64,000 nucleotides of DNA from Girardinichthys multiradiatus (lineage: Eukaryota > Chordata > Actinopteri > Cyprinodontiformes > Goodeidae), in NCBI RefSeq assembly GCF_021462225.1, contig NC_061811.1, forward strand, positions 362,001 to 426,000, given 5' to 3'. Below, one piece after another: positions 53,841 through 64,000 of this stretch. Positions within the stretch are counted from its first letter, which is position 1. Every line of letters begins with the position of its first letter. The notes beneath the pieces were generated by a model, which was not told the DNA's origin, made no database searches, and was given only the letters and a program-made list of their open reading frames with translations. Both the position numbers and the translations under genes were made by a program.

Positions 53841-54358
53841 CCGTGTTGTTGGGATCCACAGCCATGGATTTCAAAATTGAACTCCAGTACGGACCTTTCT
53901 GGAACTTTCAAAATAAAGAGTAACCTTCTTAACCTTCTTAACCTTCTTCCAGCACAGCCAGGAAACGGGATAACTACGGACTTCCTGTGACGCCACTACC
54001 CAAATAAAAGCACAGCTGTTGCTACATCCGCCCTCTTCCACACGGCCTTCCAGAGGGACCGGTCAGGGGAGACAAGCGCGCTGATGTCTCTTTGCTGGCA
54101 AACAGACATAAACTCTTCAAACTGGATCCAAGGATGTCATACGATCATCGATCATATGCACAAGATAAGTATGAGTGGAGCACTGTTTGTGTACCCGGTG
54201 ATTTCATTCATGAATGGGGAAATTAAGGTGTAAGAGTTGCTTACATTTTCTCTCCGAAGCCCCCGTAGAAGCAAAACTGTGTCGCAGAGAAATCCCCAGT
54301 AGAGTAGCTGTTTCTACAAGCCGAGTCTGAAGGAAGGACAACGGCCTGCACCGCCGTG
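53841..54358. other. Unassigned segment
   Basis: GC-richer than its surroundings, with CTTCTTAAC repeated near 53931-53950 and a CCCAAATAAAAGCACAGC string near 53999-54016. It could be part of an LTR or a DNA element, but no termini are seen. Confidence 0.4.
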
Positions 54359-56245
54359 TTCAATTCAATTCAATTCAAAAATACTTTATTAATCCCAAAG
54401 GGAAATTAAATGTTGTTGTAGCTCATATTATGAAGGTTTCTTCAAAGAGCCGTTGTAGATGCTGATGGCAGCGGGCAGGAAGGATCTCCTGTAGTGCTCT
54501 GTCTTACAGCAGATCTGAAGAAGCCTCTGACTGAAGACACTCTGTTGTTGTAGGACAGTCTCATGAAGAGGATGCTCAGGGTTCTCCATAATGTTCTTCA
54601 TTTTATGAAGAATCCATCTTTCCACAATGATCTCCAGAGGGTCCAGAGGAGTCTCCAGAACAGAACCAGCCTTCTTTATCAGCTTGTTGAGCTTTTTTAA
54701 GTCCCTGGTTCTGATGCTGCTTCCCCAGCAGATGATGGTAGAAGAGATCAGACTCTCCACAACAGACTTATAGAAGATCTGCAGCATCTTGCTGCAAACA
54801 CCAAAAGACCTAAGCTTCCTCAAGAAGTACAGTCTGCTCTGTTCCTTCTTGTAGATGGCTTCACAGTTGCATCTCCACTCTAGTCTGTTGTCCAGGTGAA
54901 CATCAAGGTATTTATTATCCTCCACCACCTCCACTTCTTCTCCCATGATAGAAATAGTTTTTGACTTATTCCTGTTTCTCTTAAAATCTACAATCATCTC
55001 CTTTGTTTTAGTCACGTTGAAAATGAGATGATTGTTTCCACACCATGCCACAAAGTGGTCCACCACCTTCCTGTACTCAGCTTCTTGTCCATCTCTGATC
55101 CACCAACACCTGCAGAATCATCCGAGTATTTCTGCAGATGACAGGAGTCTGTCTTGTCCTGGAAGTCTGAGGTGTACAGAGTGAAAAGGAATGGTGAGAG
55201 TACCGTCCCCTGTGGTGCTCCTGTGCTGCTGACTACCTGGTTAGACTCATAACCCTTCAGTCTCACAAACTGTGGTCTGTTTGTCAGGTAGTCTTTGATC
55301 CAGGAGATTGTTGAGGCCTCCACCTGAGTCTTCTTGAGTTTCTGACAAAGAAAACCAGGTTGGATTGTATTAAATGTTCTGGAGAAATCAAAGAACATGA
55401 TCCTCACAGTGCTGCTGGCTTTGTCCAGATGACAGCAGGTTTGTTGAAGCAGGTGTTTGATGGCATCTTCAACTCCAACTCCACAGCGATAAGCAAACTG
55501 AAGGAGGTCCTGATGGTTTACTGTTTGCTTACTCAGGTGGACCAACAAGAGTCTCTCTAGGACCTTCATGATGTGAGATGTCAGGGCAACAGGTCTATAG
55601 TCATTGAGGACTGATGGGTGAGTTTTCTTTGGTACCGGAACAAGACAGGAGGTCTTCCACAACACCGGAACCTTCTTCTGGGCCAGGCTAAGGTTGAAGA
55701 GGTGCTGCAGAATCCCACAGAGCTGCTCTGCACAGACCTTCAGGACTCTAGGGCTGACATGATCTGGAACTGCAGCCTTATTCCTATTCAGTCTCTCCAG
55801 TTGTCTCTTCACTTGACTTCTTGAGACACACAGGTGGAAGGGGGAATCAAAGGAAGCATCAGCATCTTCTGATATGGTTGAAGGCAAACATGTAGAAGCA
55901 GAAGGGTCTAGGGCTGAGGTGGAAGATAAAACATTTGAGGTGATACAGGACAGCTTTGGGTCAAAGGAAGGTGGAATGTCTGTTTGGATGTGAGCAGGAG
56001 AGGAGGATGCGAAGCTGGTTTCTGAACTGAACCTATTGAAGAATGTGTTCAGTTCATTGGCTCTGTCCAGACCTTCATCGGTCCGATCATCCCTCTGCCT
56101 GAAGCCCGTGATCTTCTTCATCCCTGTCCACACATCTCTGATATTGTTTTGCTGGAGCTTGCTCTCCAGCTTCTTCTTGTACACCTCCTTGCTGTCTCTT
56201 ATCTTGACTTTACGGCAATGAACAGCTGGTTGATGGACAGAACGA
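54359..56245 (-). mobile_element. Rex1-like LINE (-), 5'-truncated
   Basis: Tail on the minus strand: TTCCCTTTGGGATTAATAAA followed by ATTG-rich repeats at 54380-54360. Coding sequence runs from about 56245 to 54428. It is a different subfamily from 44663-46951. Confidence 0.75.
54428..56245 (-). pseudogene. Rex1-like reverse transcriptase
   Basis: Order on the minus strand: KEVYKKKLESKLQQNNIRDV, DHVSPRVLKVCAEQL, CLVPVPKKTHPSVLNDYRPV, MFFDFSRTFNTIQPG (first catalytic Asp), STGAPQGTVLSPFLFTLYTS and LQKYSDDSAG (the catalytic pair, usually FADDTA; the DD is retained). After a frame change near 55050-55066 it continues WCGNNHLIFNVTKTKEMIVD, LEWRCNCEAIYKKEQSRLYF and RRSFLPAAISIYN, to the stop near 54428. 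Apart from that one break it is largely open. Confidence 0.88.
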
Positions 56246-56259
56246 GCCGCCGTAGAACA

Positions 56260-56709
56260 TAAATGATCTATGTGTGTAACTGGAATGTGTGGAAATATAG
56301 GGGTTAAGCTTAGGAAGTGAAGCATAGAAGGGGCCTAGGGGAGTGAAAACTTAGGGGAGTGAGAAGCATAGAGAGTGCAAGGTCATAAATTAGAAGAGGA
56401 CAGGGAAGGCCAGAGACAGGGGAGGATGAGTTGCATGTTATAATCAGAAGTATTCCTTATTTTGACCTAAGGGACTGTTATGTTATACATGTGTGACATG
56501 ATATATCTATATGTTGAACACACCCTAGAGACTGAATAAAACTAGCTGGAAGCAAGAGTTGAGCAGAGTTGGGCTCACAGATACTTGGCTGGAGGCTCCA
56601 TCTCTCACTCTGCAGAGGCGAACATAAGTAGATTGTACTTGTGTTTATTTCACTCTTTGATACCTGTACCCAAATCAACGGACCCGGGGAAGCAGAGATG
56701 GCTTCAACA
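56260..56709 (+). repeat. ERV 5' LTR (start approximate)
   Basis: The end is fixed by CAACA at 56705-56709 followed by AT and the primer-binding site. AATAAA at 56535-56540 marks the end of R. The start lies between about 56220 and 56290; no matching 3' LTR is available to set it. Confidence 0.6.
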
Positions 56710-56711
56710 AT

Positions 56712-56729
56712 TGGTGGCTCGTCTGGGAT
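56712..56729 (+). other. Primer-binding site, tRNA-Pro type
   Basis: TGGTGGCTCGTCTGGGAT matches the proline tRNA 3'-end complement used by gammaretroviruses in 16 of 18 positions. Confidence 0.75.
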
Positions 56730-56810
56730 TTGGAACAACGGGCGAAAGATATTTGGACCACTGACGAGGACCAACAGGCATCAGACACGGCTAGCCAAAA
56801 CTACAAAACA

Positions 56811-56816
56811 GGTAAG
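56811..56816 (+). promoter_or_regulatory. Candidate retroviral major splice donor
   Basis: AAACAG|GTAAGC in the leader about 100 bp after the LTR, in the place expected for the donor of a spliced env message. Confidence 0.5.
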
Positions 56817-59117
56817 CAGAACCTGTTTAATCAAAACTCTGCTTTTGGATTTTCGATAGGCTAAATTAATATCGTGTCTGATGTCTGAGTAAGTCTGAGT
56901 CTGCCAAAACTTAAGAAAAAGAGTGTCATAAATGTTGACTAGGATTTAAACTGGTGAATAAGATGTTGTTTTAAGAGAATTACAAGACTTAGTGGTGGTA
57001 TTGTGTGGAAAGTATAGTAGTTTCTCGAACGTGGCGGTTCAGAGTACGTCCTCGACGGAGGTCTACTGTTAGCTGGGTTAGAGGCCAGGGGAGAGTGAGA
57101 AACCCCAAATTCTACAGAAAAGTAAATACACTAAGATCAGGCAAAACATTTGGGTGTTAATGCCATGTTTTACGTGAGTTCTGCCTCAGTAAAACCGGAT
57201 TACAGACGTAATAAAAGCACAAACACAGTCTGAGAATACGTCCTGTGAAGTGATAAACTGTGAGTTGGAGGAAATAATCCAACGAGATCAGGTTTGTGAT
57301 AAAATAAATGAACTGTGAGCTGAGTACAGGCATTCAGCAAGATCAGGCTTTTTGGTAAAAAACTCATGAGCTGTGCGCAAAGGAAATAATCTGTGTTACA
57401 GACATTATTAGGCAGAGTGAGTGAAAATTTGTCTATGACTGGAGAGCAGCTCTCTCATAAGCAGGTGACTGAATGCAGTTTTCTATCTGGAAGTCTTATG
57501 GATAGACTGCTGATTGCTGTTTTTGATGAGTAACGAAATATTTCTCTGTGAAAATTCAGATTATAAACTCATAAACTTAGAAGGAACAATATAAGCGGTG
57601 GAAATAACACCGGAAGATATAGAAAGTTCTGCGAGTTTACCATTTTTTTTAAGAGCTGTGAACAGCAGTTATTATTACTGTAAGACCGGTCTGTTAAGTT
57701 GGAGAAATAACCAACAACAGACCTGTTAGGGTTAGAAAAGTGCATAAGCTGGACACACATACACTCCGGCAAATATTAGACAAGAATTATAGTTTAAGTC
57801 CATAAGCTGTGAAACACACACACACACTGACCACTAAAAACAGGCTTCTGGGGGTTGAATGTGTTCTGGTGTCTTGAAAGTTGATCAGAATTGAATGAGT
57901 GAGTGACTGAGATAACGCATTACAACTATATCTTTTACAAAAAAGGATAGTTGTTATAAGATGGAAAGTGAATTTAATAGAGAAATGGATATCAGTGCAA
58001 AAGAACAGAATGTTTTATGGAAAACTATAGAAACTCAGCTGTTAATAATGAAAACTGCTATTAAGAAAACATTTGAATACAAAGAGGAACAGAAGTTGGT
58101 TAAATGGATGGATTCTAAAATAAATGAAGAATTGTCAAAAGATGGGAAAAGCAAGACAGATAAAGAGAGTCTAGGCAAGTGGTTTAGTTTGAAGGAAAAA
58201 AATGCAAGAAAAGAGAGATTTGGCTGAAAAAATGTGTAGAGACAGCAGTTGGTTGAGCAGAGGAAAATGGAAGGACCTGGCAAATAAAGCAGAAAAAGAT
58301 GAAAAGTTTTGGTTACAAATGAGATTCTTGTGGCAGAGTAGTGATCATGCTATGACTGAGAACAGAGACTGGAAGAGCAGACAGATTAAAGATAGCAGTA
58401 CAGTTGAAATGCCACCATCATATGAACTTCTAGCAAATCAGCCCGCTTTATCACACCACAAGGCCCCCACTTCTCTTACTGGTTTATATCCTACATTGAA
58501 AGTAACTGGGGGAGAAGTCAGAGTGTGTGATTTACCGCCAGGAACTGCTCAGACTCCTCCTGAACCCCCCTGCTTGGCCCCTACTTCTCTCCTCACATTC
58601 CACTGATGGGTCTGTATTGTCAATTGTAGGATCATTCATATCACAGGCCCCACAAACTGATCCATTTGCTGACCGGGTATTACGGGACAAACTGCGGCCA
58701 GTTTCTGGCCCAATAAAGTGTTCCACCCCGTATATTTCCCATTCATCTAGTGATATGGAATTGGTCACACCTCTGAAAGCCGATGTAACTGAGGGCTCAG
58801 TTAATATGTCAGTGTCAAGGAGATGGATAAAAGACGAACTTATCATATGCAGGCACCACCTATTACAGTACAGAATCAGACACCAATTGAAAATGAGGAA
58901 GCTATGTTATCTTCCTCAACCCCAATGCCACTAGTACCTGAGGCTATGCCTCCCCCTGCTGGACATGGCTATAACATGACACCCCGAACTCAGTCCAAAT
59001 CTTATATGGGTCCACTGTTCCAACAACAATTTGGAGCAAATAGATACAAACCTTTTGCACTGGGAGATCTTACCACTTTGTGTGACAAATTGCCTCCCAT
59101 CTCAGAAGGAGCGTCTA

Positions 59118-60727
59118 CAGGTCCTTCTCAAAATATTAGCATTTTGTGATAAAGTTAATTATTTTCCATAATGTCATGATGAAAATTTAACATTTATATA
59201 TTTTAGATTCATTGCACACTAACTGAAATATTTCAGGTCTTTTATTGTCTTAATACGGATGATTTTGGCATACAGCTCATGAAAACCCAAAATTCCTATC
59301 TCACAAAATTAGCATATTTCATCCGACCAATAAAAGAAAAGTGTTTTTAATACAAAAAACGTCAACCTTCAAATAATCATGTACAGTTATGCACTCAATA
59401 CTTGGTCGGGAATCCTTTGGCAGAAATGACTGCTTCAATGCGGCGTGGCATGGAGGCAATCAGCCTGTGGCACTGCTGAGGTCTTATGGAGGCCCAGGAT
59501 GCTTCGATAGCGGCCTTTAGCTCATCCAGAGTGTTGGGTCTTGAGTCTCTCAACGTTCTCTTCACAATATCCCACAGATTCTCTATGGGGTTCAGGTCAG
59601 GAGAGTTGGCAGGCCAATTGAGCACAGTGATACCATGGTCAGTAAACCATTTACCAGTGGTTTTGGCACTGTGAGCAGGTGCCAGGTCGTGCTGAAAAAT
59701 GAAATCTTCATCTCCATAAAGCTTTTCAGCAGATGGAAGCATGAAGTGCTCCAAAATCTCCTGATAGCTAGCTGCATTGACCCTGCCCTTGATAAAACAC
59801 AGTGGACCAACACCAGCAGCTGACACGGCACCCCAGACCATCACTGACTGTGGGTACTTGACACTGGACTTCTGGCATTTTGGCATTTCCTTCTCCCCAG
59901 TCTTCCTCCAGACTCTGGCACCTTGATTTCCGAATGACATGCAGAATTTGCTTTCATCCGAAAAAAGTACTTTGGACCACTGAGCAACAGTCCAGCGCTG
60001 CTTCTCTGTAGCCCAGGTCAGGCGCTTCTGCCGCTGTTTCTGGTTCAAAAGTGGCTTGACCTGGGGAATGCGGCACCTGTAGCCCATGTCCTGCACACGC
60101 CTGTGTACGGTGGCTCTGGATGTTTCTACTCCAGACTCAGTCCACTGCTTCCGCAGGTCCCCAAAGGTCTGGAATTAGCCCTTCTCCACAATCTTCCTCA
60201 GGGTCCGGTCACCTCTTCTCGTTGTGCAGTGTTTTCTGCCACACTTTTTCCTTCCCACAGACTTCCCACTGAGGTGCCTTGATACAGCACTCTGGGAACA
60301 GCCTATTCGTTCAGAAATGTCTTTCTGTGTCTTACCTTCTTGCTTGAGGGTGTCAATAGTGGCCTTCTGGACAGCAGTCAGGTCGGCAGTCTTACCCATG
60401 ATTGGGGTTTTGAGTGATGAACCAGGCTGGGAGTTTTAAAGGCCTCAGGAATCTTTTGCAGGTGTTTAGAGTTAACTCGTTGATTCAGATGATTAGGTTC
60501 ATAGCTCGTTTAGAGACCCTTTTAATGATATGCTAATTTTGTGAGATAGGAATTTTGGGTTTTCATGAGCTGTATGCCAAAATCATCCGTATTAAGACAA
60601 TAAAAGACCTGAAATATTTCAGTTAGTGTGCAATGAATCTAAAATATATGAATGTTAAATTTTCATCATGACATTATGGAAAATAATGAACTTTATCACA
60701 ATATGCTAATATTTTGAGAAGGACCTG
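59118..60727 (-). mobile_element. Tc1/mariner transposon, copy D
   Basis: 1610 bp, TA at 59116-59117 and 60728-60729. Same family as A-C. Inserted in ERV gag, so it is younger than that retroviral insertion. Confidence 0.95.
59395..60399 (-). pseudogene. Tc1 transposase, copy D (premature stop)
   Basis: Start codon at 60399. A TAA at 60177-60175 replaces the CGA (Arg) codon of the other copies after residue 74, between the helix-turn-helix subdomains. Downstream the frame stays open (from 60096) to 59395, with all three catalytic residues including Asp in FQHDLAPAH. Two base changes separate CGA from TAA; the first could be CpG decay. Confidence 0.93.
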
Positions 60728-61761
60728 TATATGGTTACAGACTCTAGACTCCCTGACAGCAGGTAACACGTTAGCTCTAGGTGACTATCGGGCCATTGCT
60801 GGACGATGCATGAAGCCACACAGCTGTAGGGACATAGAGCTTGCTGCAGGTACAACAATAGTACCAGATGATGTCCTACTTACTGTATATTCCACTCATA
60901 TAGGCACAGCTCTTAGACAAATGTATCCAGTATCCAGAGGACGTACCATTCCAAAATTTGAGTGGAACGCAAACACAAATCCTAGAGAATATTTAGATCA
61001 GTGCAAGTCCGTGTGGCAAACACAGACAGGAACTAATCCAGACGGAGAAGGTCCCCAAAGGGACTGGTTCCGGGATGCTGTCCTACGAGGGTTACCGCTG
61101 CAGGTTAAAACGAACATTGAGGATAATCCAGATTTGCCTGGATCAGAAATTGCAATATGGGATCGCCACCTGATACATCATTTATCTAAACTCAAAGAGG
61201 CAAAACAAAATGAGGAGAGTGAATTAAAAACATTACAAACTCAGCTCCTGAAAAAGCAATTAGCAGAAGCTAGACTGAAGGTCGGGGAAAAAAAGGAGGA
61301 GGGTAAAACATCTAAAATTATGTATGAAGGTGCAGTGTCTCCGCCCCCTCAGGCTCCTCCATTTCCTGGAAATCAAGAAACAGCAGGACAGTGGCATCAG
61401 GCCTCGGTCCCATATCAGGGACATGCTGGTCGTTTTGGGAGACGAGGAGGGCCAAGAGCAAGGGGATTTTAGAGAGGACCACAGAGGAGGCTGGGTAATG
61501 CTGATGTGTGTTATTACTGCAATGAGCCTGGACACTAGTCCCGAGATTGCCCCCATAAGAATGGTACACCCGGAGGGTATGGGTGTTATGGTCCCGCCAT
61601 GGCTCCTCCGGCCCGTCCATGGGCAGAGGTGGCCCAGCACGCGGTGCATATGGACCACAACTCCAATTACCGGCATGGGACGAGCCTAGTCGCTGGCCTG
61701 AGCACCACTGACGTTCCCACCGACCCCAGAAGACAGCCGGACTGCGAACCCCCTGCAGTCT

Positions 61762-64000
61762 GTGACTGTGTCCGGAAATAGCCTTCCTTTTCTGGTGGAC
61801 ACCGGGGCCACATGTTCAACCATTAAACAGGCTCCTCCAAACACACTCTCCACCAGGACTACAACTGTCATGGGGTTCTCGGGGGCAAAGCAGGTCCTGC
61901 CATATACCAAGCCTTTAAAGACTGAAATTGGTGGACAGACACTGAATCACAGTTATCTAGTCTCCACTGACACACCAGTAAATTTACTGGGTAGAGACAT
62001 GTTAATAAAACTGGGAGCAACCATTTTATGCGGGACTGATGGACTGCAGGTTCACCTGCCCAATGGCATCCAGTTATTTTGTGACAATAACACTTCTTTT
62101 TTACATGGACAGTACCTCCTCCAGCCACTGCAGGACTCAATAGCTGATATATACTGGGTTTTGCTGCAACCTGAAACCACCGCGCACAGAGGTATTTTCT
62201 CGGCTTTCCATCTGTGGAAATCCTGGGTCTCCACTCTGGCGCCCTATGTTCCTCCTCCTCACCCCCCGCATGTCACCTTGTTTTATGATAGAAATAATTG
62301 TGAATGCTACCAGGAAAGCTTTGCTGACGAGTTAAAGGGTACGCACTGGGACATTGCCACCACAGACATTTATGTAGCACCAGAAGGAGTGGTGGCTGAG
62401 GTTCATTTGACTAGAGAGCAGGAAGTGTGGTTTAGGATGTGGTCTGATGGCGTGCCTCATGTTTCTTTGGCTCTGCACCCAGGTCATGAAGCACGTGAAC
62501 TTGGAGGTGTGTTAAAACGCTCCCTGAATCTACAGGATTGGCAGCCTTTGGCAACCCCTAACCTTTTTTATTCGCCCTCAGGGAACACTTATCGCATATT
62601 CAACCACTCCACAGATGTGGGCACAATGGAGCATGTTCAGTTAGACAGACACCATGGCAGGGAAAAAACAGACCATCCACTGGCATCTGCTGTTGTGGAA
62701 AAAATGCCTTCCACTCTCTGGGCAGAGGGGCCCACGGATGTAGGTCTGATTAAATGTTCCCCCATTACTTTTCAGTTGACCACCGACCAACCATAATGGA
62801 AGCCCCAATACCCTCACAAGCCAGCAGCAGAACTAGGCATTCAAGATACAGTGGAAGGCCTCTGGAACTCAGTTGTTTTAGAGTCTGCACATTCCTCTTC
62901 ATGGAACACACCTATTCTGCCGGTGGAGAAAAAAGGGACAGGTAAATGGCGCATGGCACATGATTTACGGGCCATAAATGCAGCTTTGGCCACACCTACC
63001 GTTCCCGTGCCCAATCCCTATGTGGCTCTGACAAATCTGAACCCTGACCATTGCTGGTTTACCTGCATTGATCTGGCCAACGCCTTTTTCTGCCTTCTGT
63101 TAGCTGAGGAATGCAGGGACATTTTTGTATTTACCTATAAATCTCATAGGTATAGATACACTCGTTTGCCGCAAGGATTCGCGCTTTCTCCAGGGATTTT
63201 CAATCAGGTTCTAAAAGACTCTCTCCAAGATTGCCTATTACCACCAAACACCACTCTGATTCAGTACGTGGATGACATCCTTCTTGCAACGCCCACTGTG
63301 GCTGAATGCCTTGAGGCAACAGCAATTGTCCTGTCACATTTGGCTAAAAAAGGCTACAAGGTTAGCAAAGCCAAACTCCAAATCTGCAGACGCCAGGTTG
63401 ACTTTTTGGGCAGAGTTGTTTCCCAGCCTGGCACGGGGATGTCCCCAGCTCACCAATCTGCAGTTTTGTCCCACCCAAAACCACTCCTGGTTAAGGACAT
63501 GTTGTCTTTCCTAGGACTCACAGGGTATAGCAGATCTTTTGTGCCCGGCTACACCGACCTCACTGCACCCCTTAGAGATCTTGTCAAAAAACAGGGCATG
63601 AGAAATCTCACTGCCCCGCTTGACTGGACTAGAGAGGCTGAAGAAGCCTCTCGCAAGCTACACATTTGGCACATCCAGATTACACGTTGCCTTTTCACTT
63701 GGATGTTTCTGTCACAGCACACACAGCCAATGGTGTGCTGTTCCAGAAAAAAAGGTGGGTTTAGAACAGTCCTCATGTATATAAGTAATGTTGGACAACA
63801 TGGAACAAAGACATCATGAGTGCACGCGACATGCAGCAGGGATGGCTAAAATAATCCAAAAAACAGCTCATGTAGTGATGGGACATCCTCTTAACATATT
63901 AACATCGCATGGCATGGTGGCCTTTGTGAACTCTCAGGCTTTCACACTCTCACCACTGAGACAACAGAGGCTGAGTAAGGTGCTGGAGGCCCCAAACATC
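61762..64000 (+). pseudogene. ERV pol: protease, extra domain, reverse transcriptase (3' end off the window)
   Basis: The frame beginning around 61762 has the aspartic protease active site (FLVDTGATCS, 61792-61821) and its partner region LLGRDMLIKLGA. A segment of about 200 residues without a canonical assignment follows (separate entry). A TAA at 62794-62796 interrupts the linker. RT then reads in the same frame: GKWRMAHDLRAINAA, FTCIDLANAFF (first catalytic Asp), LPQGFALSPGIFNQVL, YVDDILLA (catalytic pair) and VDFLGRVVSQPG. Frame changes near 63660 and 63785 break the connection region, where CTRHAAGMAKIIQKTAHVVM continues toward the window end. The gag and pol frames differ here, but the copy is too damaged to infer the expression mechanism. 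Confidence 0.85.
62137..62760 (+). other. Extra pol segment between protease and RT, possible 2H-phosphoesterase-like fold
   Basis: In the pol frame, after the protease, come a hydrophobic strand-like DIYWVLLQPE, a helix-like stretch (FSAFHLWKSWVSTL), HVTLFYD (His about residue 170 of the 61762 frame), another helix-like stretch, strand-like TDIYVAPEGVVAEVHL, a helix (TREQEVWFRMW) and PHVSLALHP (His about residue 233). Two H-x-[T/S]-hydrophobic motifs separated by strands and a helix are the hallmark of 2H phosphoesterases. This is pattern reading, not a database match. The segment is not a dUTPase as far as I can see. Confidence 0.35.

Larger units (their letters stand above)
57961..61781 (+). 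pseudogene. ERV gag, broken, with Tc1 copy D inside
   Basis: Gag would build the virion. The first ATG (57961) starts a matrix-like frame with no Gly at position 2, so no myristoylation signal is visible. Further on are a PPxY late motif (PPSYELL, about 58412-58423) and a YPxL late motif (LYPTLK, about 58485-58502). Frame changes fall near 58200, 58600 and 58825. After Tc1 copy D, the capsid-end segment (WFRDAVLRGLPLQVKTNIED), a charged coiled-coil-like stretch and an Arg/Gly-rich region follow. A TAG at 61470-61472 and another at 61536-61538, inside the CCHC box (CYYCNEPGH), stop the frame, which then runs to 61781. Subtracting Tc1 and its duplicated TA leaves both sides in the same frame, so the transposon landed in otherwise continuous coding sequence. 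Confidence 0.8.
56260..64000 (+). mobile_element. Endogenous retrovirus, gammaretrovirus-like, 5' half
   Basis: Contains an LTR end, a Pro-type primer-binding site, leader with a splice donor, gag with late domains and a CCHC box, protease and RT. It continues past the window edge; RNase H end, integrase, env and 3' LTR are not visible. Frameshifts and stops in gag and pol, plus a Tc1 insertion in gag, make this copy defective. The LTR start is approximate. Confidence 0.85.

Noticed and set aside
56260..64000. Functional retrovirus
   Set aside because: gag has several frame breaks, two TAG codons and a Tc1 insertion, and pol has a TAA and two frame changes.

Overview
This is a stretch of a teleost fish nuclear genome. 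Two vertebrate multi-exon genes with GT-AG introns lie in a background of fish repeats: Rex3, Rex1-like, L2 and L1 LINEs, Tc1/mariner and Harbinger DNA transposons, tRNA-derived SINEs, a BEL/Pao element and a gammaretrovirus-like endogenous retrovirus. There is no operon structure. A finer placement than teleost (possibly percomorph) would be a guess.

Host genes. rin3 (Ras/Rab interactor, a Rab5-type exchange factor) runs on the + strand from 10816 to 37221. Thirteen coding exons are visible, their phases chain without a break, and the 5' exons are missing. It encodes, in order, a proline-rich segment, an SH2-like domain, a second basic/proline-rich segment, the RIN-homology and VPS9 catalytic region and a Ras-association domain. 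ldah (lipid droplet-associated hydrolase) runs on the - strand from 52013 to 39796 in six coding exons (312 codons plus stop), with a GHSIG nucleophile elbow. The genes converge tail to tail with about 2.6 kb between their stop codons.

Layout. 1-2137: 3' part of a BEL/Pao LTR retrotransposon. 2226-3203: PIF/Harbinger element with a decayed MADF reading frame. 4441-9055: decayed L1 (-) carrying a SINE and Tc1 copy A. 10816-37221: rin3. Its introns hold a nest of L2 elements inside a degenerate AAGCTAA repeat, Tc1 copies B and C, hAT and mariner-type MITEs, and a candidate antisense solo LTR. 39796-52013: ldah. Its 10.3 kb intron holds a minisatellite of about 4.1 kb (about 100 units of 39 or 41 bp), a Rex1-like LINE split by an L2 tail, a SINE and two Rex3 pieces. 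52656-56245: L2, Tc1-like and Rex1-like fragments. 56260-64000: 5' half of an endogenous retrovirus (LTR, Pro-type primer site, gag, protease, RT), broken by frameshifts, stops and Tc1 copy D.

Most notable points. The ERV pol frame contains a roughly 200-residue segment between protease and RT that is not a canonical retroviral domain as I know them. It carries two His-x-Thr/Ser motifs in a layout that recalls 2H phosphoesterases. Four near-identical Tc1 copies are each disabled; the only copy with an uninterrupted ORF has lost a catalytic aspartate. The minisatellite, and two repeats sitting beside rin3 splice sites, also deserve a look.
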